64,000 bases of DNA from Proteles cristata cristata. Lineage: Eukaryota > Chordata > Mammalia > Carnivora > Hyaenidae. How positions within the stretch are numbered: the first letter of the stretch is position 1; each line of letters starts with the position of its first letter. The translations under genes were made by a program, and so were the position numbers. Under the pieces are notes generated by a model that worked only from the letters and a program-made list of their open reading frames with translations, was not told where the DNA came from and made no database searches. Shown piece after piece: positions 43,855 to 54,996 of the stretch. The stretch is taken from assembly GCA_017311185.1 (NCBI GenBank), contig JAESUZ010000761.1:558001-622000 (forward strand). Reading direction: 5' to 3'.

Positions 43855-44038
43855 AAAATTTTAATATTTATTTTGGCGGGGGTGGTGGGGCAGAGAGAGA
43901 GGAAGACACAGAGTCCAAAACAGTCTGCAGGCTCCAAGCTGTCACCATAGAGCCTGACGTGGGGCTCGAACTCATGAACCACAAGATCATGACTTGAGTG
44001 GAAGTCAGACACTCAACTGACTGAGCCACCAGGTGCCC
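43855..44038 (-). mobile_element. CAN-SINE, CAA type, nested in L1
   Basis: The GA tract is replaced by ggcgggggtggtgggg. Head ends gccaccaggtgcccc. Confidence 0.88.
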
Positions 44039-44504
44039 CTAAAACAATTTTTTTTAATGGGCAAAGGAAGGATCTGAAAAGACATTTCTCCAAAGAAGAT
44101 CTACAAATAGCCCATATGGAAAGAAGCTCAACATCATTAGCCATCAGAAAAACGCAAATTGAAACCATAACAAGATACCATTTCACATCCATGAACATGG
44201 CTATAATCAACAGGACAGATAATAATAAATTGTGATGAGGATATGGAGAAATTAGGACCCTAATACTTTACTGTGGGGAATTTAAAATGGTGCAGCCACT
44301 TTGGAAAGTTTAGCAGTTCCTCAAAAAGTTAGGCATGGAGTCACCATAAAACCCAGTCATTCTACTCCTAAGTGGTTCCAAGAGAAATGAAAATATACAT
44401 CCACACAAAAGCTTGTACGTGAATGTTCATAGTAGCGTTATTCATAATCACCAGGAAGTGAAAACCACCCAGGCATCCATCAACTGAATAAATAAATAAA
44501 ACGT

Positions 44505-44608
44505 GAGGGGTGCCTGGTTGGCTCAGTTGGTGGAACATATGACTCTTGATCTCAAGGCTGTGAGTTTGGGCCCCATGCTGGGTGTAAAGATTAATAAAAA
44601 AAAAAAAG
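44505..44608 (+). mobile_element. CAN-SINE, short type, nested in L1
   Basis: ggggtgcctggttggctcag to gggtgtaaagattaataaa. Confidence 0.85.
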
Positions 44609-44931
44609 TAAAATATTTAAAAAACAAAACAAAAAACATGATATGTTCATATGGTGGAATGTTATTTGGCAAAAAAAAAAAAAAAAGTATTGATACATGT
44701 TACAGCAAAGATTAACATTGAAAACATTATGCTAAGGGAAAGAAACCAGTCACAAAAAAGATACATATTGTGCAATTCCAACTATATGAAATGTCCAGGA
44801 AAGGCAAATTCATAGAAACAGAAAGTATAATAGTGATTGCCTAAGGCTGGTGGGCATGAAGGAGTGGGGGTTATTTGAGGAGTGGTTGCTATTTGGCACA
44901 GAGTTTCTTTTTAGGAAAATAAAAATGTTGT

Positions 44932-45147
44932 AGGGGTGCCTGGGTGGCTCAGTGAGTTAAGCATCTGTTCCACTCTTGATTTCAGCTCAGGTAATGATCT
45001 GGAAGTTAGTGAGTTCAAGCCCCACCTTGGGCTCTGTGCTGACAATGTGGAGCCTACTTGGGATTCCCTCTCTCTCTGCCCCTCCCCTACTTGCTTGCTC
45101 TCTCTCTCTCTCATTCTCAAAATAAATATATAAACATTAAAAAATAT
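44932..45147 (+). mobile_element. CAN-SINE, CAA type, nested in L1
   Basis: aggggtgcctgggtggctca to ctcaaaataaatatataaac; older subfamily with acaatgtggagcctacttgg. Confidence 0.9.
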
Positions 45148-45240
45148 AATACATATGAAAATGTTCTAAAATGGATTGTAGAATGATTACATAACAGTGT
45201 AAATATACTAAAAGCCATTGACTTGTGCAATGAAAAATAT

Positions 45241-45450
45241 TTTTTAATGTTTATTCTTCAGAGAAAGAGACAGAGACAGAATATGAGTAGGGGAGTGACA
45301 GAGAGAAAGAGGGAGACACAGAATCCGAAGCAGGCTCCAGGCTCTGGGATGTCAGCATAGAGCCTGACATGGGGCTTGAACCCACAAACTGTGAGATCAC
45401 ATTCTGAGCCGAAGTCAGAAGCTCAACCAATTGAGCTGCTCAGGTGGCCC
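45241..45450 (-). mobile_element. CAN-SINE, CAA type, nested in L1
   Basis: TSD tga(c/t)ttgtgca. Confidence 0.9.
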
Positions 45451-45525
45451 TGATTTGTGCATTTTAAATGGATCATTTGTAGGATATATGATTTATATCT
45501 CAATAAAGCTATAATTTTCTTTTAA

Positions 45526-45997
45526 GTTCACACTGGCTGCTAAGTGGAGAAGGGAAACAGGAAAATGTTTAGAAGGCTACAGCAGAGTCTCCATGAGAGA
45601 AGTGATGGATTAGAGAGGCATTCTGAAGAGTCATTAGGACTTGTTAATGGACTGAACTTGGAGGAAGAGAAAGAGGGAGGAATGACTCGTGAGTTAAGAG
45701 AAAAGAAGCCCAAGAAGCAATATATACTCAATACATTCCAGTGAGCAACTCTGTTCTCTGTTGCACGAAGATCCAAGGTCCTGGTTGTTAAAATAGGGGG
45801 AGGGGGATCTTCTACAAGCCCTTCCCACCTGGATCCACCAAGTGTGTGTAGCAGAGCCCTCTGCCATCAGCTTTGCTCACTGGTCTCATGGCCCTGAACT
45901 CCTCACTCCCTATCTCCCATCTGTCTTGAGAGAATCACTTCTGGAGCAGAGTTCCCACAGTTTTCCACAAATCAGCCCCTTTCCTCGTACCCATTTT
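45526..45997. other. Spacer between two convergent L1 3' ends
   Basis: 45,530-45,700 again resembles the antisense L2/CR1-like repeat (cacactggctgctaagtgg). The rest is unassigned. Confidence 0.4.
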
Positions 45998-46300
45998 ATT
46001 TATTTACTTTTTTTCCCCCATCATGATAAACATACTCTTTAAGCCCCATCACCTATTGCACCCATTCCCCCCACCCCCCTGTAACCATCAGTTTGTTCTC
46101 TTTGTTTCTTGGCTTGTTAAGAGTCCGTTTCTTGGTTTGCCTTTTTTCCTTTTTGCTTGTTTTGTTTTTTAAATTGCACAGACAGCTGAGAGCACATGGT
46201 ATTTGTTTTTCTCCATTTTGCTTAGCATTGTGCTCTTTACTTCAATCCATGTTGTTGCAAATGGCAAGGTTCCATTCTTTTTTATGGCTGAATAATATTC

Positions 46301-46336
<36 letters not shown>

Positions 46337-46803
46337 CACATTTTCTTTATCCATTCATCTGCCAACGGACACTTGGGCTGCTTCCATAGTTTGGCTATTG
46401 TAAATAATGCTGCAATAAACATAGGGGTGCATGCATCCCTTTGAATTAGTGTTTTTCTATTTTGGGGGGTAAATTCCCAGTAGTGTGATTACTGGATTGG
46501 AGAGTAGTTCTATTTTTAACTTTTGGAGAAGGCTCCATACCATTTTCCGTGGTGGCTGTACTAGTTTGTATGCCCATCAAGAGTGCAGGATGATTCCTTT
46601 TTCTTCAAATCCTCACTGACACTTGTTGTTTCTTGTGTTTTTTATTTTAGCCATTATGACAAGTGTAAGGCGATATCTAATTGTAGTTTTGATTTGCATT
46701 TCCCCAATAGTGAGTGATGTTGAGCATCTTTTCATGTGTCTTGTTGGCCATCTGTATCCGTATGTCTTCTTTGGAGAAATATCTGCTCATGTCTTCTGTC
46801 CAT

Positions 46804-47026
46804 TTTTTTAAAAGTATTTTTTAAACTTTACTTATTTTGAGAGAGAGAGAGAGACAGAGCACACGAGCGAGGGAGGGGCAGAGCAAGAGGGAGAGAGAAA
46901 GAATCCCAAGCAGGCTCTGCACTGCCAGCACAGAGCCCAATGCAGGGCTCGAACCACAAACCGTAAGATCATGACCTGAGCCAAAGTCAAGAGCCGGATA
47001 CTTCACCAACTGAGCCAGGTAGGCTC
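46804..47026 (-). mobile_element. CAN-SINE, CAA type, nested in L1
   Basis: First of two insertions at one site; flank tcttctgtccattt. Confidence 0.9.
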
Positions 47027-47043
47027 CCCTCTTCTGTCCATTT

Positions 47044-47265
47044 CTTTTTTTTTTTTTTAATGTTTTATTTATTTCTAGGAGAGAGAGAGAGACAGCGCGA
47101 ACAGGGGAGGGTCAGAGAGAGAGGGAGACACAGAATCCAAAACAGGCTCCAGGCTCTGAGCTGGCAGTCAGCACAGAGCCCGACGCGGGGCTCGAACCCA
47201 CGAACCGTGAGATCATGACCTGAGCCAAAGTCGGACGCTTAACCGACTAAGCCACCCACGCGCCC
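47044..47265 (-). mobile_element. CAN-SINE, TAG type, nested in L1
   Basis: Second insertion at the same site. Flank tcttctgtccatttctt appears a third time after it. Confidence 0.94.
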
Positions 47266-48124
47266 CTCTTCTGTCCATTTCTTAACTGAGTTGTTTTTTG
47301 GGTGTTGAGCTGTATCAGTTCTTTATATATATTGGATACTTACCCATTATTGGATATGTCATTTGCAAATACCTTCTCCCATTCAGTAGGTTGCCTGTTA
47401 GTTTTGTTGTGTCCTTTGCTGTGCAGAAACTTTTTATTTTGATGTAATCACAATAGTTTATTTTTGCTTTTATTTCCCTTGCCTCAGGAGGCCTATCTTG
47501 AAAAACACTGCTATGGCCAATGTCAGATAAATTACTGCCTGTGCTTTCTTCAAGGATTTTTATATGTTGAGTCTCACATATAGGTCTTTAGTCCATTTTG
47601 AGTTTATTTTTGTGTACGGTGAAAGAAAGTGGCCCAATTTCATTTTTTTCCCATGTAGCTATCCAGTTTTCCTAACACTATTTGTTGAAGAGATTGTCTT
47701 CTTCCCATTGTATATTCATTCCTCCTTTGTCAAAGATTAATTGATTATATAATTGTGGGTTTATTTCTGTGTTTTCTATTCTATTCCATTGATCTATGTG
47801 TCTACTTTGATGCCAGTACCATACATATGTTTTGATTACTTGAGGCTTATAATATAACTTGAAGTCTGGAATTGTGAGCTTCCAGTTTTATTTTTATTTT
47901 TCAAGATTCCTTTGGCTATTCAGGGTCTTTTGTGGTTCCATACAAATTTTAGAATTTTTGTTCTTGTTACGTAAAGGATGCTATTGATATTTTGACAGGA
48001 ATTGCATTAAATTTGTAGATTAGTTTGGGTAGTATAGACATTTTGATAACATTTGTTCTTCCAACCCATCTTTCTATTTCTTTGTGTCATCTTTTTTGGT
48101 AATATTTAAAAATGTACATATTTG

Positions 48125-48340
48125 TTTATTTTTATTTTTTTAATGTTTATTTATTTTTGAGAGAAAGAGAGTGTGAGTGGGGGAGGGGCAGAGAGAGAGA
48201 GAAGGAGACACAGAATCTGAAGCAGGCTCCAGGCTCTGAGTTGTCAGCACAGAGCCCGACGTGGGGCTCAAACTCATGGACTGTGAGATCATGACCTGGG
48301 CTGAAGTCGGACGCTTAACCGACTGAGCCATCCAGGTGCC
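48125..48340 (-). mobile_element. CAN-SINE, CAA type, nested in L1
   Basis: tttttttaatgtttatttat to gactgagccatccaggtgcc. Confidence 0.92.
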
Positions 48341-48490
48341 CTACTCTGTATCATCTTGAATTTCTTTCATCAGTGCTTTATAGTTTGACCTTATCAGAGT
48401 ACAGGTTTTTTTTTTTTACCTCTTTGGTTACATTTATTCCTAGACATGTTATTGGTTTTGGTGCAATTGTATTTGTGATTGTTTTCTTTT

Positions 48491-48714
48491 CTTTTTCTTT
48501 TTTTTAATTTAATTAAAAAATTTTTTTGAGACAGAGGGAGAATGCAAGCAGAGGAGAGGGGCAGAGGAGGAGGAGAGAGAGAGAGAGAGAGAATCCCCAG
48601 CAGGTTCTATGCCCAGCACAGAGCCCAATGCGGGGCTTGATCCCACGATCCTGGGATCATGACCTGAGTTGAAATCAAGAGTCGGATGCCCAACAAACTG
48701 AGCCACCCAAGCAC
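48491..48714 (-). mobile_element. CAN-SINE, older CAA type, nested in L1
   Basis: Flanks gtgattgttttctt / atgattgtttttttt; body uses the gatcccacgatcctgggatc variant. Confidence 0.88.
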
Positions 48715-48726
48715 CAAATATGATTG

Positions 48727-48994
48727 TTTTTTTTAATTTCACTTAAAAAAAAACTTTTTACTTTAGAGGGGTGGAGGGTAGGGGGGAGGAGAGAGGGAGA
48801 GAGAGAGAAAAAGAAAGAAACAAGGGGGGGAAGGGGGAGAGAGAAACAGAGACAGAGACAGAGAGACTGATTCTCAAGCAGGTTCCACACTCAGCATGGA
48901 GCCCAACGCAGGGTTCAATCCCACGACCCTGTGGTCATGACTTGATCTGAAATCAAGAGTCAGACACTCAACCAACTAAGCCACTCAGGTGCCC
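48727..48994 (-). mobile_element. CAN-SINE, older type, nested in L1
   Basis: Unusually long, G-rich GA region, then tcaatcccacgaccctgtgg and gccactcaggtgccccc. Confidence 0.85.
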
Positions 48995-49138
48995 CCATAA
49001 CTGCACTTTCTGCTGCTTCATTATCAGTGTATAGGAATGCAACAGATTTTTGTACATTTGTTTTGAATCCTGTGACATTATTGAGTCCACTTATTAGTTT
49101 TAATAGTTTTTTTTTTTGTGAAGTCTTTAGGGTTTTCT

Positions 49139-49362
49139 TTTCTTTTTTTTTTTTTAATGTTTTATTTATTTCTAGGAGAGAGAGAGAGAGACAGCGTGAG
49201 CAGGGAGGGTCAGAGAGAGAGGGAGTCACAGACTCTGAAACAGGCTCCAGGCTCTGAGCTGGCAGTCAGCACAGGCCAGACACGGGGCTTGAACCCATGA
49301 ACCGCGAGATCATGACCTAAGCGAAAGTCGGACGCTCAACCGACTGAGCCACCCAGGCGCCC
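49139..49362 (-). mobile_element. CAN-SINE, TAG type, nested in L1
   Basis: TSD tctttagggttttct. Confidence 0.94.
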
Positions 49363-49512
49363 CATCTTTAGGGTTTTCTATATATAGTATCATGTCATCC
49401 GCAAATAGTGACAGTCTCCTTCCTTATCAGTTTGTATGCCTTTTATTTCTTTATGTTGTCTAGTTGCTGTGGCTACTATTCCAATACTATGTTGAATAAC
49501 AGTGGTGAGAGT

Positions 49513-49572
49513 GGGGGCACTTGGCTGGCTCAGGCAGCAGAGCATAGGATTCTTTATTGATCTCAGAGTCAT
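49513..49572 (+). mobile_element. CAN-SINE head fragment
   Basis: ggggcacttggctggctcag to gatctcagagtcatgag, only about 60 bp. It sits between the L1 breakpoint and the inverted-repeat arm. Confidence 0.7.
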
Positions 49573-49574
49573 GA

Positions 49575-50392
49575 GTTAAGAACTGTTGAAGAGGGGCACC
49601 TGGATGGCTCAGTAGGTTAGGTATCCGACTTCAGCTCAGGTCATGGTCTCACTGCTCATGAGTTCAAGCCCCACATCGGGCTCTGTGCTGACAGCTAGCT
49701 CAGAGCCTGAAGCCTGCTTCAGATTCTGTGTCTCCCTCTCTCTCTCTGCCCCTCCCATGCTCATACTCTGTGTGTGTGTCTCTCTCTCAGAAATAAATAA
49801 ATCATTAAAAATTTAAAAAAGAACTATTGAAGAAATTAATGGTCTGTGTCCAATATGGTTCTACTGTTGATTATGGTGAGTGAAGCTAAGTTGTTCTAAG
49901 TGGCTAAAAGACTTTGCACATATCCACAATATTGTAATGATTTGTGCATTGGCAGTTCTCACTAAGAGTGTTTTGTATCTACTTTATATCTTAAAAGGTG
50001 GCTCCGTACCCTTAGCCATGACACCTGAGATCCCTTCACAACTGCGATGTGCTGTTCCAAGAAGAAAGACACTCATGTTTCTCATGAAAACCCAGGAGCT
50101 TCCTGAAGGGAAAGAATAGAAAACAGCACTTTAACTACCCAGTAGTTGAATATCAAGGTAAATGAATACCAAGGACACATCAACAAACTCCCGGACAAAT
50201 GTCAACAGAATAGGTGAAGTAAGCTTGTGTCAATCCAGAGGTTCTTGGGAAAATTGACCTTCCCCACCAAATTCCCTGAAGCCCAGGAATCTGGAGCTGA
50301 GGACTGATACCTTTATCCCCTATTAAAATGCAGCTACCCTGCATACCGAGTTTCAGCAGTCATTAGTACTTGAGTGTGAATTGGTCTAGATC
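49575..50392 (+). repeat. Inverted duplication, arm 1
   Basis: The reverse complement of this stretch matches 53,904-55,171 over about 570 bp at roughly 95% by eye (for example ggacaaatgtcaacagaata and gaaaacccaggagcttcctg). It contains one SINE (49,592-49,818) that is absent from arm 2 and lacks the three SINEs of arm 2. It carries an unrecognised 79-codon frame (49,880-50,119) that is broken in arm 2. Element identity unknown. Confidence 0.9.
49592..49818 (+). mobile_element. CAN-SINE, CAA type, in arm 1
   Basis: TSD aagaact(g/a)ttgaag. The matching place in arm 2 is empty. Confidence 0.94.
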
Positions 50393-50396
50393 CTAT

Positions 50397-50600
50397 TATT
50401 TTTAATGTTTTTAATTTCTTTTGAGAGAGAAAGAGAAAATAAGTGGGGGAGGGGCAGAGAGAGGGAGTCCGAGAATCCCAAGCAAGCTCCATACTGTCAG
50501 CGCAGAGTCCAGTGCAGGGCTCAAACCCACAAACCCTGAGATCATGACCTGCACCAAAATCAAGAGTCGGACACCCAAACGATGGACCACCCAGGCGCCC
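50397..50600 (-). mobile_element. CAN-SINE, older type
   Basis: ttttaatgtttttaatttct to gaccacccaggcgcccc, at the inner edge of arm 1. Confidence 0.88.
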
Positions 50601-51189
50601 CAGGCCAGCTCCTTTCCTGAGAGCAGGTTTTAAAAAGGCAAGTGAGGAAAGCAGGACCCATGAGAACTAAGAGGAACAGGTGGAGAGTCCATGAGCCAAG
50701 CAAGGAGCATCAAGTTGAGCTTGCCAAGGACAGACTTTGGCCTGTTTCATACTTTTGCCCAGGCTGACTCTGGCAATCAAAGTACATTTTGATCTCTAGC
50801 TACAAACTTCCGAGTAGGCAAATTATGGTGCTTGAAATTAAAGCCATAATTACCTGCAATCTTGTGATAACACAGAGTACACAGTACATTGGAAATGAGG
50901 AGTTGACCTAGAATATAATGGGACTGAAATGCTATCAGATTTTAGGAAAGATAAGCAGGAAAGGGAGGAGGCACTGCATTATACATCTGCACATGATCCT
51001 GGCCTAAGAAATAGGAAACCAAATGAGAAGAGTTTTTGTGTTAAGGTAAAATGAGTAAAACAGGGCACTCTCTGATATCAGTTGACCCGCCAGGAATAGC
51101 AAGGTAAGAGAGGCTGTTTAAGCAACCATGAACTGATGATGAGGGAAGAATTCAAAGAACAATATATACCTGTTTAAAAAAAAAAAGGG

Positions 51190-51430
51190 AGGGGGGGCGC
51201 GCCTGGGTGGCTTTATCGGTTAAGCGTCAGACTTTTGCTTAGGTCATGATCTCGCGGTTCGTGGGTTCAGGCCCCGCGTCGGGCTCTGTGCTGACTGCCA
51301 GCTCAGAGCCTGGAGCCTGTTTCAGTCTGTGACTCCCTCTCTCTCTGACCCTCCCCTGCTCACGCTGTCTCTCTCTCTCTCTCCTAAAAATAAATAAAAA
51401 TATTAAAAAAGATAAAAATAAATAAAAAAA
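51190..51430 (+). mobile_element. CAN-SINE, TAG type
   Basis: gcgcgcctgggtggctttat to ctcctaaaaataaataaaaa, followed by an A-rich tail with repeated aataaa. Confidence 0.93.
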
Positions 51431-51726
51431 GAGAGGGGGTCACAAATATCAAACAAGTACTCACAGTGTTTGGGGAATCTAGTCCATGTTATAGGAGTTT
51501 TACAACTCAACCAGGGTAAATGCCTTTACCAGTTTGTTTTTTCTAGTACAGAAGGATTAGGCAAGAGCCCAGAAGTAGATAAAAAACTTTGCTGGTGGCA
51601 ACCATATGGTTTTGAAAGTCAGGGTTTTGGAGCACATCCAGGCATCTCCCCGTGTAGTGTGCAGGCAGAACATTGGGGCTTTAGTTAAAGGTTGGAAATA
51701 GATGTTTTTCATTTTCTTTTCTTTTC

Positions 51727-51857
51727 TTTTTTTTTAAGTAGCCTTCATGCCCAGCATGAAGCCCAGTGCAGGGCTTGAACTCAGGACCCTGAGATCAACA
51801 CCTGAGCTGAGATCAAGAGTCGGACGCTTAACTGACTGAGCCACCCAGGCCACCCCT
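51727..51857 (-). mobile_element. CAN-SINE, short type
   Basis: ttttttttaagtagccttca to gactgagccacccaggccac. Confidence 0.85.
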
Positions 51858-51879
51858 AGACATTTCCACTCTTCAAGAT

Positions 51880-51970
51880 TTTTATAGCTTGGAGAACCTA
51901 CTGTTCACTAGCTGTGTGAACCTGGGCAAGTTGCTTAACATTCCCATAGCTCAATGTCCATGTCCGTGCT
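51880..51970 (+). repeat. MIR element
   Basis: ctagctgtgtgaacctgggc and aagttgcttaacattccc are the MIR core. Confidence 0.8.
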
Positions 51971-52204
51971 ATCCATAAGTTCAGTTTACGAAACTTCAGT
52001 TTTATGAAAGACCTGCATTAGTACTTGTTTTCGCTAACCCAGAGACACCTGCAGAGGATTTTCAAACTTATGAAATGGTCATCACTTCTTCATTTGACAT
52101 CATTTTGATTTACAAAAGGCTTCAGAGGAACCATCTACTTTCAGATCGCAGGGGAAACCTGAAGTTCCCATCTCAGAGAGCGTTTAGAAGAATAAAATGA
52201 AGTT

Positions 52205-52698
52205 GTAAACATAGCAGTGTAAGGTAGTGGTTAAAACTAGGCTCGAGTCAGATTGCCTAGTTTTGTTTGTTTGTTTGTTTTGTTTTTTTAAATTTTTAAT
52301 TTTTTAAAATGTTTTATTTATTTCTAGGAGAGAGAGAGAGAGAGAAGCAGCATGAGCAGGGGAGGGTCAGAGAGAGAGGGAGCCACAGACTGAAACAGGC
52401 TTCAGGCTCTGAGCTGGCAGTCAGCACAGAGCCCGACGCGGGGCTCGAACCCACGAACCGCGAGATCATGACCTAAGCGAAAGTCGGACGCTTAACCGAC
52501 TAAGCCACCCAGGCGCCCCTCATATTGCCTAGTTTGAATCCCAGAGCTGCCACTTACTACTCGTGCGTCCTTGGGCAAGAGACTGACCCCTCTCTACGCC
52601 TCAAGGTCTTCACCTGTAGAATGGAGATCACATCTCACAGGATTTTTGTGAGGATCACATGATTTGATACACACAGAGTGCTTAGAAGAGTGTGTGGC
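52205..52698 (+). repeat. MIR element split by a SINE
   Basis: gtaaggtagtggttaaaact, then after the SINE gaatcccagagctgccactt, gcgtccttgggcaagagact and gtagaatggagatcacatct. Confidence 0.85.
52283..52518 (-). mobile_element. CAN-SINE, TAG type, nested in MIR
   Basis: TSD tca(g/t)attgcctagttt. Confidence 0.95.
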
Positions 52699-52699
52699 G

Positions 52700-52929
52700 G
52701 GGCACCTGGGTGGCTTAGTCGGTTAAGCATCCGACTTTCGCTTAGGTCATGATCTTGTGGTTCGTGGGTTCGAGCCCCGCATCAGGCTCTGTGCTGACTG
52801 CCAGCTCAGAGCCTGGAGCCTATTTCAGAGTCTGTATCTCCCTCTCTCTCTGACCCTCCCTGCTCACGCTGTCTCTCTCTCTCTCCTAGAAATAAATAAA
52901 ACATTTTAAAAAATTAAAAAAAAAAAAGA
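52700..52929 (+). mobile_element. CAN-SINE, TAG type
   Basis: TSD agaagagtgtgtggc, perfect. Confidence 0.95.
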
Positions 52930-53092
52930 AGAGTGTGTGGCACTGTTAGCATTCAGGAAAGGGTAGCGATCATTTGCAAGGTTCTTGACACACAGCACTA
53001 ATTGATATGTGGGAATCAAGGGGAATCCTGTTTGTCTAGGCTTTCTCTCAAGGTCCTCCCCACGCCATCCTGACATAGAATTACAGACCAGA

Positions 53093-53298
53093 GGGGTGCC
53101 TGGGTGACTCAGTCAGATGAGTGTCCAATTCTTAATTTTCAGCTCAGGACATGATCCCAGGGTCGTAGGAGCAGGTCCTGCATCAGGCTTTGTGCTGAGC
53201 ATGGAAGCTGCTTAAGAGTCTCTCTCCTTCCCTCTGCCCTCTCCCCTGCTCATGCTCTCTCTCTCTCTCTCTCTCTCAAAAAAAATTTTTTTAAAAGA
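53093..53298 (+). mobile_element. CAN-SINE, old (pan-carnivore) type
   Basis: Uses ggacatgatcccagggtcgt and gagcatggaagctgcttaag, the ancestral body rather than the felid one. Confidence 0.88.
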
Positions 53299-53450
53299 AC
53301 CGGAAATGGTTTTTTAAGAACCATTTATGGCCACAAGTAATAGAGATGCAAAGTCTGTCTTATAGAGTGATGATAGAGAAGAGTCCACACTCTGGGCCAG
53401 CTCTTTAAGAGGCAATTGAGCAGAGTCCAAAAAGGGTGAGGCCCATGCCT

Positions 53451-53564
53451 CAGTACAATAAAGGCTTTATATGAAAAACCCACAGCCAACATCACACTCA
53501 ATGGTGAAAACCCAAGAGCTTTTCCCCTAAAGTCAGGAATGAAACAAGGATGTTCACTCTCACT
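53451..53564 (+). mobile_element. L1 ORF2 fragment (reverse transcriptase region)
   Basis: ggctttatatgaaaaaccca, acatcacactcaatggtgaa and aatgaaacaaggatgttcac are ORF2 text just upstream of the CACTCTCAC point where the minus-strand L1 at 49,516 begins. Confidence 0.78.
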
Positions 53565-53582
53565 TCTTTAAAAAATTTATTT

Positions 53583-53784
53583 AGGGGCACCTGAGTGGCT
53601 CAGTTGGTTGAGCATCTGACTTCAGCTCAGGTCATGATCTCACAGTTCATGGGTTTGAGCCCTGCATCAGGCTCTGTGCTGAATGCTTGCTCAGAGCCTG
53701 TTTTGGATTCTGTGTCTCCTTCTCTCTCTGCCCCTCTCCCACTCATGCTCTTACTCTGTCCCTTGAAAATAAATGTAAAAAATC
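53583..53784 (+). mobile_element. CAN-SINE, CAA type
   Basis: aggggcacctgagtggctca to cttgaaaataaatgtaaaa; passes into (CATT)n. Confidence 0.9.
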
Positions 53785-53823
53785 ATTCATTCATTCATTC
53801 ATTCAATCTCTATACCCAACATT

Positions 53824-53899
<76 letters not shown>

Positions 53900-53903
53900 G
53901 AAA
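53780..53903 (+). repeat. (CATT)n then (GAAA)n and (GA)n microsatellites
   Basis: About six CATTs, a short bridge, about 15 GAAA units and then GA repeats, ending exactly at arm 2 of the inverted repeat. Confidence 0.95.
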
Positions 53904-54317
53904 GGAACTAGACCAATTCACACTCAAGTACTAATGACTGCTGAAACTCGGTATGCAGGGTAGCTGCATTTTAATAGGGGATAAAGGTATCAGTTATCAG
54001 CTCCAGATTTCTGGGCTTCAGGGAATTTGGTGGGGAAGGTCAATTTTCCCAAGAACCTCTGGATTGACACAAGCTTACTTCACCTATTCTGTTGACATTT
54101 GTCCGGGAGTTTGTTGATGTGTCCTTGGTATTCATTTACCTTGATACTGAACTACCTGGGTAAAGTGCTGTTTTCTATTCTTTCCCTTCAGGAAGCTCCT
54201 GGGTTTTCATGAGAAACATGAGTCTTTCTTCTTGGAACAGCACATCGCAGTGGTGGAGGGATCTCAGGTGTCATGGCTAAGAGTACAGAGCCAGATTTTA
54301 AGATATAAAGTGAAGGG

Positions 54318-54510
54318 AGGCCACCCGAGTGGCTTAGTCGGTTGGGGCATCCATCTTCAGCTCAGGTCATGATCTCGCAGCTTGTGAGTTCAAGCCCCAC
54401 ATTGGGCTCTATGCTGGTGGCTCGGAGACTGAAGCCTGCTCCCAATTCCATCTCCCCCTCTCTCTACACCTCACCCACTCACATTCTGTCTCTCTCTCAA
54501 AAATATATAT
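54318..54510 (+). mobile_element. CAN-SINE, CAA type, in arm 2
   Basis: ggccacccgagtggcttagt to caaaaatatatattaaat. Confidence 0.88.
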
Positions 54511-54537
54511 TAAATTTTTTAAATTATTTATTAAAAA

Positions 54538-54750
54538 ATTTTTTTAATGTTTTATTTATTTCTGAGAGAGAGAGACAGCATGCGCAGGGGAGGGTCACAG
54601 ATAGAGGGAGACACAGAATCTGAAGCAGGCTCCAGGCTCTGAGCTAGTTGTCAGCATAGAGCCCGACATGGGGCTCGAACCCACGAACCATGAGATCATG
54701 ACCTGAGCCAAAGTCGGATGCTCAACCGACTGAGCCACCCAGGTGCCCCT
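54538..54750 (-). mobile_element. CAN-SINE nested in the tail of the previous one
   Basis: Text tattaaatttttaaa recurs after gaggtgcccc-type end; ttctgagagagagag variant. Confidence 0.9.
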
Positions 54751-54780
54751 ATTAAATTTTTAAAAAAATATGTAAAGTGG

Positions 54781-54996
54781 AGGGGCGCCTGGGTGGCTCA
54801 GTCAGTTGAGTGTTGGACTTTGGCTCAGGTCATGATCTCACAGTTTGTGGGCTCGAGCTGTGCATCAGGCTCTGCTGACAGCTCCAAGCCTGGAGCCTAG
54901 TTCAGATTCTGTGTCTCCCTCTCTCTCTGCCCCTCCCCTGCTCACACTGTGTCTCTCTCTCTCAAAAGTAAACATTAAAAAAAATTTTTTTTAAAA
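54781..54996 (+). mobile_element. CAN-SINE, CAA type, in arm 2
   Basis: ggggcgcctgggtggctcag to ctcaaaagtaaacatt; flank cataaagtgg. Confidence 0.92.

Larger units (their letters stand above)
42900..45525 (+). mobile_element. L1 LINE, 5'-truncated: ORF2 C-terminus and 3' UTR, dead
   Basis: Translated plus-strand pieces read MADLHEGAKAMKLLEES, KDLKRHFSKEDLQIAHMERS and STSLAIRKTQIETITRYHFT, the C-terminal segment of L1 ORF2p, with several stops. The 3' UTR ends atgatttatatctcaataaa near 45,510. Five SINEs are nested in it, or six counting the one near its end. Confidence 0.85.
45998..49516 (-). mobile_element. L1 LINE, 5'-truncated, dead, with nested SINEs
   Basis: On the plus strand the 3' UTR comes first (gtaaccatcagtttgttctc), then reverse-complement ORF2 text: tttatggctgaataatattc, ctgcaataaacataggggtg, gatttgcatttccccaatag, tccattgatctatgtgtcta, up to reverse transcriptase text at atgttgaataacagtggtga. 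The 5' end is lost at a CACTCTCAC motif (minus strand). Six SINEs sit inside it, plus a (GT)n run at 46,302-46,334. Confidence 0.88.
50601..53450. other. Spacer between inverted arms
   Basis: 2.85 kb with SINEs at 51,190, 51,727, 52,283, 52,700 and 53,093 and MIR pieces. 50,601-51,180 and 51,430-51,720 match nothing I recognise and hold no convincing coding frame. Confidence 0.6.

Noticed and set aside
49880..50119. 79-codon frame in arm 1 of the inverted duplication as a gene
   Set aside because: The same frame is broken by indels in arm 2 and resembles nothing known; kept only as part of the repeat.
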